Below are positions 38,082-47,721 of a DNA stretch of 64,000 nt, in pieces. The position numbers and the translations under genes are program-made. The notes under the pieces were generated by a model. It saw only the letters and a program-made list of their open reading frames with translations. It had not been told where the DNA came from and made no database searches. Within the stretch, counting starts at the first letter, position 1, and every line of letters begins with the position of its first letter. The stretch is from Methylobacterium tardum (GTDB taxonomy: Bacteria > Pseudomonadota > Alphaproteobacteria > Rhizobiales > Beijerinckiaceae). The stretch is from positions 933,501-997,500 of the forward strand of contig NZ_CP097484.1 of the NCBI RefSeq assembly GCF_023546765.1, given 5' to 3'.

Positions 38082-38951
38082 TCACGCCGCCCCGATCCGA
38101 TCCAGCGCCGCCATCGCCTCATCCGGGAGCGCGAGCGCGGCGGCCGCGAGGTTCTCGCGCAGGTGGCCGAGGGACGACGTTCCCGGGATCAGCAGGATGT
38201 TGGGCGACCGGCGGAGCAGCCACGCGAGCGCCACCTGCATCGGCGTCGCGCCGAGACCGGCCGCCACCGCCGACAGGGTGCCCGATTGCAGCGGGCTGAA
38301 CCCGCCGAGCGGGAAGAACGGCACGTAGGCGGTGCCGGCCGCCGCCAGATCGTCGATGAACGCGTCGTCGCCCCGGTGCGCGAGGTTGTACTGGTTCTGC
38401 ACGCAGACGATGTCGGTGATCCGGCGCCCGTCGGCGACCTGACGGGGCGTGGCGTTGCTCAAGCCGATCCGGCGGATCAGACCCTTCCGCTGCAGCTCCG
38501 CCAGCACCGTCAGCGGCGCCTCGATCGAGCCCTCGGCGGGGCCGTGGACGTCGAACATCAGGCGCAGGTTGACCACGTCGAGGGCGTCGACGCCGAGGTT
38601 GCGCAGGTTGTCGTGGATCGCCTGGGTGAGGTCGTCGGCCGAGAAGGCCGGGTTCCACGACGCGTCGGCCCCACGCACGGCACCGACCTTGGTGACGATC
38701 ACGAGCCCGTCCGGGTAGGGGTGCAGCGCCTCGCGGATGATCTGGTTGGTGACGTGCGGCCCGTAGAAGTCGCTGGTGTCGATGTGATCGACGCCCGCCG
38801 ACACGGCCGCGCGCAGCACCGCGACCGCTTCGGCGCGGTCCTTGGGCGGCCCGAACACGCCGGGCCCGGCGAGCTGCATGGCCCCGTAGCCGAGCCGCTT
38901 CACGGTGCGGTCGCCGAGTCGGAAGGTCCCGGCCTGCGCGATGTCGGTCAT
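38082..38951 (-). CDS. Aldo/keto reductase
   Basis: 289 aa TIM-barrel NADPH reductase. Catalytic tetrad parts are visible: Asp and Tyr in DHIDTSDFYGPHV, Lys in VIVTKVGAV; the cofactor end is LLIPGTSSLGHLREN. The position usually occupied by the catalytic His falls in DVVNLRLMF. ATG 38951 has AGGAG upstream. It is divergent from a LysR regulator, its likely controller. Confidence 0.9.
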   Translation of the reverse strand: MTDIAQAGTFRLGDRTVKRLGYGAMQLAGPGVFGPPKDRAEAVAVLRAAVSAGVDHIDTSDFYGPHVTNQIIREALHPYPDGLVIVTKVGAVRGADASWNPAFSADDLTQAIHDNLRNLGVDALDVVNLRLMFDVHGPAEGSIEAPLTVLAELQRKGLIRRIGLSNATPRQVADGRRITDIVCVQNQYNLAHRGDDAFIDDLAAAGTAYVPFFPLGGFSPLQSGTLSAVAAGLGATPMQVALAWLLRRSPNILLIPGTSSLGHLRENLAAAALALPDEAMAALDRIGAA

Positions 38952-39003
38952 GACGTATCTCCTGTGGCGCCCCGGATGTAGACGCCCGGTTTTGCGCCGA
39001 TAA

Positions 39004-39023
39004 GCCGTGACAATCGGCACGGC
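39004..39023. promoter_or_regulatory. Candidate LysR-type operator
   Basis: Inverted repeat GCCGTG-N8-CACGGC in the 91-base gap between the aldo/keto reductase and the LysR gene. Its size and place suit a LysR recognition box governing both promoters. Inference from position. Confidence 0.4.
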
Positions 39024-39042
39024 CTGTGCGGATTCTCGAACG

Positions 39043-39948
39043 ATGACCCAGGATCTCACGGACCTCGCCGCCTTCGTGACCGTGGCGCGGGCCGGCGGTT
39101 TTCGCGAGGGCGCCCGCGCCGGGGGCGGGAGCGCGTCGAGCCTCAGCGAGGCCGTGCGTCGGCTGGAGGCGGGACTCGGCGTGCGCCTCCTGAACCGCAC
39201 CACCCGCAGCGTCGCGCCGACCGAGGCCGGGACCCGCCTGCTGGAGCGGCTCGGCCCGGCGCTCGCCGAGGTTGAATCCGCCCTCGACGTGGTGAACGGG
39301 TTCCGCGACCGGCCGGCGGGCACGCTGCGGCTCAACGTGCCGCTCAGCGCCGCCCGCCTGGTGCTGCCGGCGCTCGTTCCGCCCTTCCTGGCGGCCTATC
39401 CGGAGATCCGCCTGGAGGTGGTGGTCGAGGACGGGTTCGTGGACGTGCTGGCGGCGGGCTGCGATGCCGGCATCCGCTACGACGAGCGGCTGGAGCAGGA
39501 CATGATCGCCGTGCCGATCGGCCCGCGGCGGCAGCGCTTCGCCACCGCGGCGTCCCCGGCCTATCTCGAAAGGCGCGGCCGGCCGGACCACCCGCGCGAC
39601 CTCCTCGGCCACGCCTGCCTGCTCGGGCGCTTCCCGAGCGGCGCGCTGACGGCGCCTTGGGAATTCGAGCGCGACGGCGCAATCGTCCGCGTGGACCCGT
39701 CCGGGCCGCTGATCGTGCGGGTCGGCGCCAGCGACCTCGCGGTGGCGGCGGCGGTCGCCGGCTCGGGGATCGTCCACCTGTTCGAGGACTGGCTGCGCCC
39801 GCATCTCGACAGCGGCGCCCTGGAGCCGGTGCTGAAACCCTGGTGGCAGGACTTCTCCGGCCCGTTCCTCTACTACCCCGGCCGGCGGCACCTGCCGGCG
39901 CCGCTGCGCGCCTTCGTGGACTTCGTCGGCGCGCAAGGGGCGCGCTAG
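39043..39948 (+). CDS. LysR-family transcriptional regulator
   Basis: 301 aa. N-terminal winged helix-turn-helix (TDLAAFVTVARAGGFREGAR, SASSLSEAVRRLEAGLGVRLLNRTTRSV), then the periplasmic-binding-like effector domain (LRLNVPLSAARLVLPALV). Likely regulates the divergent aldo/keto reductase. ATG 39043 is used; GTG 39007 would lengthen the N-terminus beyond family norm. Its stop overlaps the end of the converging autotransporter gene by four bases. Confidence 0.9.
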   Translation: MTQDLTDLAAFVTVARAGGFREGARAGGGSASSLSEAVRRLEAGLGVRLLNRTTRSVAPTEAGTRLLERLGPALAEVESALDVVNGFRDRPAGTLRLNVPLSAARLVLPALVPPFLAAYPEIRLEVVVEDGFVDVLAAGCDAGIRYDERLEQDMIAVPIGPRRQRFATAASPAYLERRGRPDHPRDLLGHACLLGRFPSGALTAPWEFERDGAIVRVDPSGPLIVRVGASDLAVAAAVAGSGIVHLFEDWLRPHLDSGALEPVLKPWWQDFSGPFLYYPGRRHLPAPLRAFVDFVGAQGAR

Positions 39949-42900
39949 AACCGGAGGGTGAAATTGCCTTTCACCGCCTGGTCCTGCGCCCGTGCGCCGG
40001 TCTGGCCCGTATAGGCCACGCCGAGCGTCGCGTTTGGCGCCACCGCCAGATCCAGCCCGACCTGCGCCACCAGCGCGTCCCGATCGATCGGCACGCCCGC
40101 GCTCAGGAACGCCGGGCCGCCCGCCCCGAAGGCCAGCAAAGCCGTCGGCACCACGTCGCCGAACGCCCGCCGGTAGCCGACGAGACCCCGCAGCGTCACC
40201 GGCAGGCCCAAGCCCAGGTCCAGGCGCGTCTGCGCCCGCACGCCCACAGTCGCCGCACCGAGATCATAGTCGCGCGCAAAGCTCACCAGCGCCGCGGCGC
40301 CTCCGGTCTCGCCGAACCCGTCCCGCCGGATGCCGATATAGGCCCCGCCCACGAACGGCTCGACATACGAGGCCGCCGGCTGCACCGTGCCCGCCGCCCC
40401 GTCCTTCGACACCGGCGCCGCCGCGGCCGGCTCACCCAGCGGGATCGTCCAGCCGATCTCGCCGAAGCCCTGCACGGTGGCGCCGCCGCCGTGGCCGCTC
40501 AGCGTATCGGACAGCCCGTACAGCACCGCCCGGCGCGTGTGCGCGTCCGTGTCGGCGTAGATCGCCCCCAGCCGCAGCGACAGCGGGCCGAGCTCGTAGC
40601 CGCCGTAGACGCCGCCGAAGCCGCTCTTCAGCGTGGCGCTCTCCGCCCGGCGCGTGCCGCCGACCCGGCCGGCACTGTCGAGAGACGCCTCCGTGTAGCC
40701 GCCGACCACGCCGAAGCGCAGCCCGCTGGACAAGCGCACATCCGCGCCCGCCGCGAAGCCCGCGATCTGCCGGTCGAGGTCGAACGCGTTGCCGCCGCCC
40801 TCGGCCGTGCCGAAGGCGCCAAAACCCTGGCCCCACAGCCCGAACACCTGCGGGTCGAGCGTGCGCATCGGCACGTTCGCCACCACCGGCTGGCGGCCCG
40901 GCAGGTCGGCGGTGTAGGCGGCGGGCAGGGTGCCGTGATTCAGACCGGTGCCGGGATCGCCCCAGCGCAGCCGGTCGAGCACGGCCTCGCGCACGAAGAA
41001 GGCGGTCTCGTAGGCCGCCAAGACGGTGCCGGCGTGGATGTCGCCGGCGAGCGCCCGGAAGGCGCCGCCCGCCTCGGCGGCGGTGAAGCCCACCGCCGCG
41101 TCGGTGAGCCGGCCGGCGCCGGCCGCCTGGATGGCGTTGGCGGCGGCCGCGCCGTTGCGCGAGGTGGCGCTGGCGGCGAAGGGCACGTCGTTGCGGGTGA
41201 GGGTCAGGTCGACCGCGTTGGTCAGGTAGCGCAGGCCCGGGGACAGGAAGGCGAGGTTGGAGGTCACGCCCGCGAACTGGCCCGAGACGCCGCCGGTGGC
41301 CGACAGGATCGTGTAGGTGGTGCGCGGGTTGTAGGAGCCCGAGGCGGCCAGAACCTGGACGATGCCGCCCGACAGCGCGGCTTGGCCCCCGGCGGTGATG
41401 CGGTCGGCCGGCCGGCGGCGTTGGCCTCGACCCTGTAGGTGGAGCCGGCCGCGAAGGCGGCATTGCCGGCGATGGTGAGCGTGCCGATGGAATTGCCCGG
41501 CGCCACGGTGCCGCCCGCGAGCACGCGGATCCCGCCCACAGTGCCCGAGCCGCCCAGTCCCGCCCCCTGACGCACCGTCACGAGCGAGTTGGCGAGGGAG
41601 CCGTTCACGACGAGCTGCCCCGCCTCGACCGTGGTGGCACCGGTCAGCGTGCTGATGCCCGTGAGGGTGAGGGCGCCCGAATTGGTCTTGGCCAGGGTCC
41701 CGGAGCCCGCGATGGCGTTGGCCATCGTCCCGTCGACGGATTGGTCGACCACGAGCGCCGCGTTGTCGAGGATCGCGCCTGTGCCGAAGGCGCCGGCATG
41801 GCCGACCAGCGTCCCGCCACCGATCGTGGTGCCGCCCGCGTAGGTGTTGGCGCCGGTCAGGACCAGCGTTCCGCTGCCGAGCTTCACGAGGCTACCCGCG
41901 CCGCCGATGTCGTTGCGCCAGACGTCGTAGGCCGAGAACCCGCCCTTGGCGGCGTCCAGGGTGACGGTGACCGTGCCGTTGAAGGCGCCGTAGCCGTCCG
42001 CGGCGGCGAACAGGTTGATGCGGTCGTAGCCCAGCCCGTTGTCGAGGAAGCCGCCGGACGGCAATTCGGTGGTCGCGATCACGTCGCGGCGCTGCGCCGC
42101 CGTGAGATAGGGGAAGCGGGTCGCGAGCAGCGCCTCGGCGCCCGCCGGAACCACCGGCGGCAGGTCCGTGGGCCCGACCGGCGGCAGGCCGTAGGTCAGG
42201 CGCGCCGTGTAGGCGGCCTTGTTGCGCGCGTAATCGGAGAATCGGTCGGTGGCGGGATCCACGGGCGCGTGGGCGCACCGCTCCAGCGGGCCGCCGCAGG
42301 CTTGGCTCAGGTAGCTCTGCGCCTGCGCGAAGGCCTCGCCCAGCAGGGCCGCATTCGCCGGGTCGTTGAGCGCCCGGATGGCGAAGTAGGTCGCCAGCAC
42401 GCGCCCGCCGATCACGTCGGTGGGCGCGTGCATGCCCGCCTCGATCCGGTTGTCGCCGAGTTCGCTCGCGCGGGTGAGCAGTTCTTGGAACCGCTGCGGG
42501 ACCGCGTAGGCCAGGGCGAGGGCCGAGAGATAGGCGGCGTTGGTGTGGCCGCTCGGGAAGCCGCCATCCGTTGCGGGGTCGGGCTCTTCTCCGGCCCAAG
42601 GGAGGGCGGCACGACGAGGCCGAGGCTCTGGCCGTTCAGGCTCTGCCGCCAGGGGCGCGGATAGCTGTAGGCATCCTTGGCCGGGCTGGTGGAGGCGTTG
42701 GTCCGGAACGCGTTGACCAGCTGCACGACCTTCCCGAGGGGCGACGTCGTCACGCCGGCGCCGGTGCCCTGGTCGACATACTGGACGCGCGAGGTGGTCG
42801 CGTCGAAGGTCGGGATCGTGGTGGTCGCCCCCGATCCCGCCAGATAGGCCTGGGTCAGCGGCCCGAGGCCGTCGATGACGCTGTAGCTCTGGTTGCGGCG

Positions 42901-43161
42901 GTCGTCGTAATAGGCGGCGATCTCCTGCGCGCGGGTCCGCTCCTGCGCCCGCTCGGCGACGATCTGGATGTTGCGCAGCAGGAGGGGCGTTCCGAGGACC
43001 GTCTGTGATCCGGTGTCGTAGGTCCGTCCGGGGATCCAGATCCGCCGGAAGCCCGACAGGATGTCGACGCCGTTGCCGGCACCCGGCGTCTGCGCCTGGG
43101 CGCCCGAACCGAGCATCGTGACCGCCAGAGCGGCAATTGAGACCCCATATCCCCGTTTCAT
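39945..43161 (-). CDS. PAP2-family phosphatase fused to an autotransporter, with two frameshifts
   Basis: About 1072 aa after joining three frames. A signal peptide (MKRGYGVSIAALAVTMLGSGAQAQ) is followed by a PAP2 acid phosphatase domain: GGFPSGHTNAAYLSALALAY and NRIEAGMHAPTDVIGGR carry the catalytic His residues. Next come autotransporter beta-strand repeats (LGSGTLVLTGANTYAGGTT), and a C-terminal beta-barrel ending in FTLRF. Frames change near 42575 and near 41412; each equals one missing base. The phosphatase would be displayed on the cell surface, probably scavenging phosphate or acting on lipids. GGGGAG precedes ATG 43161. Confidence 0.82.
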
Positions 43162-43564
43162 GACGCGCTCCCCAAAGCCGCCTCAGCCGGCCGGTCGCGC
43201 GCCCCTTATCCAAGATCATCGATGGCGGATCGTCATAGTTCGTTCAAAATTCAAGGTCTTTCCGATTCGCATCCTCGAAGCAACACTCTGAAAGCCGACT
43301 TATTTTCGGATAAATAATTTGTAAGTCCGAATTTTTTATTATATAAATTCTCTGAACAGCACTGGATCGCGGCAATCGATTGCCGCGCACGGCGCGGCTT
43401 CGCCTGAATAGACGTACCCGAGGTCGGCTGCCGGCGCCGATGGCGGGGCCTGGCGGGACGGGAAATCGGCCCGGGATGGACCTCGGCCGATGCCGCGCGG
43501 GAGCACTTCGGCGGGAGGGGGGCGAATCGCGGGGCGGCGCGAGCAGACGCCGCCGGCGACCGGC
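43162..43564. other. 403-base gap with an AT-rich core
   Basis: No gene seen. The stretch 43285-43360 is strikingly AT-rich for this DNA (TTTTTTATTATATAAATT), typical of a promoter or of foreign DNA. It lies upstream of the phosphatase-autotransporter start and downstream of the PQQ dehydrogenase stop, so it probably contains the promoter of the former. Confidence 0.5.
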
Positions 43565-45330
43565 TCACTCCGGCAGTTCGAACACCGTGAGCTGCCCGCC
43601 CGGCGCCGTATACTGTGACAGGGCCGCGTAGCCGCCGACCGCCCCCGAACCGTCGGCGGGGTCGGTGAGCCCGGCCGCCAGGCCGATCCCGGCCCAGCCG
43701 CCGATTCCGGAGAGCACCGCCACGTACTGCTTGCCGGCGTGCAGGTAGGTGGTGACGTTGCCGACGATGCCCGACGGCGTCTTGAACCGGTAGAGCTCGT
43801 GCCCGTCCCGGGCATCGACCGCCTTCAGGTAGCCTTCCAGCGTGCCGTAGAAGACCACGTCGCCCGCGGTGGCGAGCGCCCCCGACCAGACCGAGAACGG
43901 TTCCGGGATCGTCCAGGCGATCCGGCCCTTCGCCCCGTCCCAGGCGATGAACGCCCCGGTCCGGTCGGTGCCTTCGGGCGGGTGCAGGGTCAGGGTCGCG
44001 CCGACATAGGGCTGGCCGGGCGTGTAGGTGACCCGGAACGCCTCGTAATCCATGCACATGTGGTTGGTCGGCACGTAGAATAGCCGCGTCCGGGGCGAGT
44101 AGGCGGCCGGCTGCTGGTTCTTGGCGCCGAGCGCTCCGGGACAGATATTTTTGGTTGTTTCGTCCTCGTCGGCCTCGCCCGGCGCATAGCGCTTGTCGAC
44201 CACCGGCTTCCCGTAATCGGGCGCGGCGGGATCCAGGCTGATCCGGCTGGCCCAGTTCACCGTGGGGTCGAACTTCTCCGCCACCAGCAATTCGCCCGTG
44301 GCCCGGTCCAGCGTGTAGCCGAAGCCGTTGCGGTCGAAATGGGTCAGCACCTTGCGGGGCCGACCGCCGATCACCTGCTCGGTGAGGATCATCTCGTTGA
44401 CGCCGTCATAATCCCACTGGTCGTGGGGGGTCATCTGGTAGACCCAGCGGGCGATGCCCGTATCGGCGTCGCGGGCGATGATCGCCTGGGCCCAGCGGTT
44501 GTCGCCCGGGCGCTGGGCCGGGTTCCAGGTCGCGGGATTGCCGGTGCCGTAATAGACGAGGTTCAGGTCGGGGTCGTAGGAGAACCAGCCCCAGCTGCAG
44601 GCGCCGCCGGTCCGCCACTGGTCGCCCTCCCAGCTCTTCAGGGAGGACTCCGTGCCGACCGGGCGCCCGAGCGCGGTGGTCTTCTCGGGATCGACCAGCA
44701 TGTCGGCATCCGGCCCGGTGGCGTAGGCGCGCCAGAGCCGCTTCCCGCTGGCCTGATCGTACGCGGTGACGTGGCAGCGCGCCCCGTACTCGCCGCCGGC
44801 CAGCCCGACGATCAGCTTGCCGTGCACCGGCAGGACCGTGGCGGTGTTGGTCTCGCCCCGGCCCGGATCGCCGTTCTTCACCGACCACAGCACCCGGCCG
44901 GTCTCCGGATCGAGCGCCACCACGGTGGTGTCGGCCTGCTGCAGGAACAGCCGCCCGTCCGCGTAAGCGAGGCCGCGGGAGACGGTGTCGCAGCACATCA
45001 CGGCGATCACGCTCGGATCCTGCCGCGGCGCGTAGCGCCACAGGATCTTCCCGCCCTGGTCGAGATCGAGGGCGTAGACCACGTTGGGGAACGGCGTGTG
45101 CACGATCATCACGTGCCCGACCACGATCGGCGCGCCCTCGTGGCCGCGCAGCACGCCGGTGGAGAAGGTCCAGGCCACTTTGAGGCGGCCGACAGTGCCG
45201 GAATTGATCCGGTCGAGGTCGGAATAGCGGGTGTTGGCGTAGTCCAGGGTCTGGAGGACCGGTGCGTCGCCGGCGGCGGCCGCACCGGCGAGGCAGGCGA
45301 GCGGCAGGGCCGCGAGGGGGAAGCGCGCAT
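43565..45330 (-). CDS. PQQ-dependent alcohol dehydrogenase, lanthanide (XoxF-like) type; frameshift in the signal peptide
   Basis: About 588 aa when joined. Eight-bladed quinoprotein: [18 protein letters not shown], vicinal disulfide [33 protein letters not shown], and [13 protein letters not shown]. The D-Y-D spacing places an extra Asp two residues after the catalytic one, the mark of lanthanide-using enzymes; Ca-dependent MxaF has Ala there. The signal peptide ([20 protein letters not shown]) is one frame off from the ATG at 45330 (GAGAGG upstream), consistent with one missing base near 45320. No cytochrome c or xoxJ-like gene is adjacent. It oxidises an alcohol in the periplasm; methanol or a longer alcohol cannot be told apart here. 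Confidence 0.87.
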
Positions 45331-45386
45331 CCTGGACATCCTCTCGCCGCGCGGCGGCCGACGCGCGGGATCCCGCGCGGGCCGCC

Positions 45387-45983
45387 TCACATCCGCTGCT
45401 GGACGATTTCCTCGGCCTGAGGATCCGGCTCGTGGCCGGCCTCGCGGAGCAGCGGCACCACCTCGGCCGCCTCGCGGGCGACGAGGTAGCTGAGATCGAG
45501 CCCCTCGCGGATGAAGCCGTGGCCGCGCATGTGCTCGAACAGGGCGAGCAGCGGCGACCAGAACCCGGCGACCGAGACCAGCACCACGGGCTTGCGGTGC
45601 CGCCCGAGCTGCGCCCAGGTCAGCTGCTCGGCGAGTTCCTCCAGGGTGCCGATCCCGCCCGGCAGGGTCACGAAGGCGTCCGAGCGCTCGAACATCAGGC
45701 GCTTGCGGGTGTGCATGTCGGGCACCACCACGGTCTCCTGGATGTCCGCCAGCATGTGCTCGCGCGCCTGGAGGAAGTCCGGGATGATGCCGGTGACGTG
45801 GCCGCCGGCTTCGAGCGCCGCCCGCGCGACCGTGCCCATCAGGCCGACATCGCCGCCGCCGTAGACGAGGCGCATCCCGGCCTCGGCCAGCGCGGTCCCG
45901 AGCAGCTCCGCGGCCTCGCGGAAGGCGGGGTCGCGGCCGAAGCCGGAGCCGCAATAGACACAGACTGTCCTCACCGGGGCCAT
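45387..45983 (-). CDS. LOG family protein (cytokinin riboside 5'-monophosphate phosphoribohydrolase type)
   Basis: 198 aa, TIGR00730 family. [13 protein letters not shown] at the start, [28 protein letters not shown] and [10 protein letters not shown] (nucleotide-binding PGGxGT). Enzymes of this family release free cytokinin or purine bases from nucleoside monophosphates; a plant-associated methylotroph could use this for cytokinin production. GGAGGG lies before ATG 45983. It is followed by the PQQ dehydrogenase on the same strand, 56 bases on. Confidence 0.9.
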   Translation of the reverse strand: MAPVRTVCVYCGSGFGRDPAFREAAELLGTALAEAGMRLVYGGGDVGLMGTVARAALEAGGHVTGIIPDFLQAREHMLADIQETVVVPDMHTRKRLMFERSDAFVTLPGGIGTLEELAEQLTWAQLGRHRKPVVLVSVAGFWSPLLALFEHMRGHGFIREGLDLSYLVAREAAEVVPLLREAGHEPDPQAEEIVQQRM

Positions 45984-46200
45984 CCGGCGCCCTCCTGCGC
46001 GTCCGTTGCGAGCCGTCCAGAAAGAGCCCCGCGTCCGGCGCTTCCCGCGCCAAAGTGCTGACATCGCGTGGGATTCACCCGCCAGGGCGGCGGGACGGCT
46101 TGGTGTCGGGAGCATGTACGGTATTATGGCCCACGCCGTCGACGGTTTTCGCGCGGCCCAAAGCCCGCAGCGGGCGGCAACAGGATCAGGGGAGGCCTTC

Positions 46201-47688
46201 GTGGCGATGTCGGGACAGGTGCGGCGCAGTCTCGCCCTGGCGCTCGCCGGCCTGTTCGGTGGCCTCGGGCTCGTGGCGGCCCTGTTCGGCGGCGAGTCCC
46301 TGCGCCGGCTGACCGGTCGGGATGCGGCGGAGCCACCGGCGGCCGCCACGACCGTGCCGCAGGGCAGCGTGCCCGGGCTCGCCGATCCCGGGGCGATGGC
46401 GAAGGCCACCGACCCCGCGATCGATTTCCGCAACGATCTCCCCAAGGCTGCCATGCCCGGTTCGGCCGGGCCCAGTCCGGCCGAACCCGGGGCGCCCGCA
46501 TCGCCCACGCCCGGCGCCCGATCCGCCGGATCCGGCCGGCCGGCGGGGGCGCCCGGAGCCGCCGAGGCGCCGCGCTTCGACATCGTCCGGGTCGAGCCGA
46601 ACGGCGACGCCGTGGTGGCCGGCCGCGGGGCGCCGCATGCCGAGGTCGAGATGCTGGTCGATGGCAAGCCGGTGGCCAAGGCAATGGCCGACGCCAGCGG
46701 GCAATTCGCGATCGTGCCGCCGGCGCTGCCCGCGGGTTCCAGCACGATCCGGCTGCGCATGACCGCCAAGGACGGGCAGGCGGCCAGCTCGCAGCAGAGC
46801 GTGGCGGTGAGCGTCGCCCCGGGCCGGGACCGCCAGCCGCTGGTCGCCCTGACGGCACCGGACGCGGCGACCGTGGTCCTGTCGCAGCCCGACGCAGCCG
46901 GACCGGCCGCGCCCGCCAGGATCGCCAACGCGGCACCCGGACAGCCGACAGCGCCCAACAGGCAAGCGGCCGGGGACGGCCGCGCGGCGGCCCATCCCGG
47001 GCCGGCGCAGCCGACCCGCATCGTCAGCGTCGACGTGCAGGGCAACGGGCGCCTGTTCGTGACGGCGGCCGGCACGCCCGGTGCGACGCTCCGGCTCTAC
47101 CTCAACGACACGCTGATCGCGCCCGGCAGCATCGGCCCCGATGGCCGGGCGAGCTTCACCATCGGGCGCGGGGTCAAGCCCGGCCAGTACCACGTGCGGA
47201 TCGACCAGATCGATGCGGCGACCGGCAAGGTGGCGTCCCGCGCCGAGGTGCCCCTGGCCGTGCCCGAGCCGGCGCCGGTCGCGGCCCGCGAGCCCGCGGC
47301 GCCGTCCGGCGGCCAGGGCATCGCCCGGGAGGCCCCCAGAGTGGCCGCCAGGGAGACCGCTCAGACCCCGGAGGCAGCCGCGCCCCGGCAACCCGCGTCG
47401 CCCGCACCCGCGCCCGCCGGGATGGCCCCCGCGCCCGACGCGACTCCCGACACGCGCCATCTGGCGGCCGAGACCGGCACCCCGGCCAGGGCCGGGGCCG
47501 TGTTCGTGCCGGAGATCAGCACGGCCCGGATCACCCGCGGCGACAACCTCTGGCGGATCAGCCAGCGCACCTACGGTCGGGGCGAGCGCTACACGGTGAT
47601 CTACGACGCGAACCAGACCCAGATCCGGGATCCGGACCTTATCTACCCCGGCCAGATCTTCGTGCTTCCCCCCGACAAGCGGGGCTGA
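46201..47688 (+). CDS. LysM-domain envelope protein
   Basis: 495 aa from GTG 46201 (GGGGAGG five bases upstream). One N-terminal membrane segment (SLALALAGLFGGLGLVAALF), then a long Ala/Pro-rich region with two Ig-like beta modules (FDIVRVEPNGDAVVAGRGAP and IVSVDVQGNGRLFVTAAGTP), and a C-terminal LysM (ITRGDNLWRISQRTYG ... DLIYPGQIFVLP) that binds peptidoglycan. It is divergent from the LOG gene. Similar alphaproteobacterial proteins are common and uncharacterised. Confidence 0.85.
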   Translation: MAMSGQVRRSLALALAGLFGGLGLVAALFGGESLRRLTGRDAAEPPAAATTVPQGSVPGLADPGAMAKATDPAIDFRNDLPKAAMPGSAGPSPAEPGAPASPTPGARSAGSGRPAGAPGAAEAPRFDIVRVEPNGDAVVAGRGAPHAEVEMLVDGKPVAKAMADASGQFAIVPPALPAGSSTIRLRMTAKDGQAASSQQSVAVSVAPGRDRQPLVALTAPDAATVVLSQPDAAGPAAPARIANAAPGQPTAPNRQAAGDGRAAAHPGPAQPTRIVSVDVQGNGRLFVTAAGTPGATLRLYLNDTLIAPGSIGPDGRASFTIGRGVKPGQYHVRIDQIDAATGKVASRAEVPLAVPEPAPVAAREPAAPSGGQGIAREAPRVAARETAQTPEAAAPRQPASPAPAPAGMAPAPDATPDTRHLAAETGTPARAGAVFVPEISTARITRGDNLWRISQRTYGRGERYTVIYDANQTQIRDPDLIYPGQIFVLPPDKRG

Positions 47689-47721
47689 TCGGCCGTCGTC
47701 CCGGCTCGACCCTCAGCCTGC

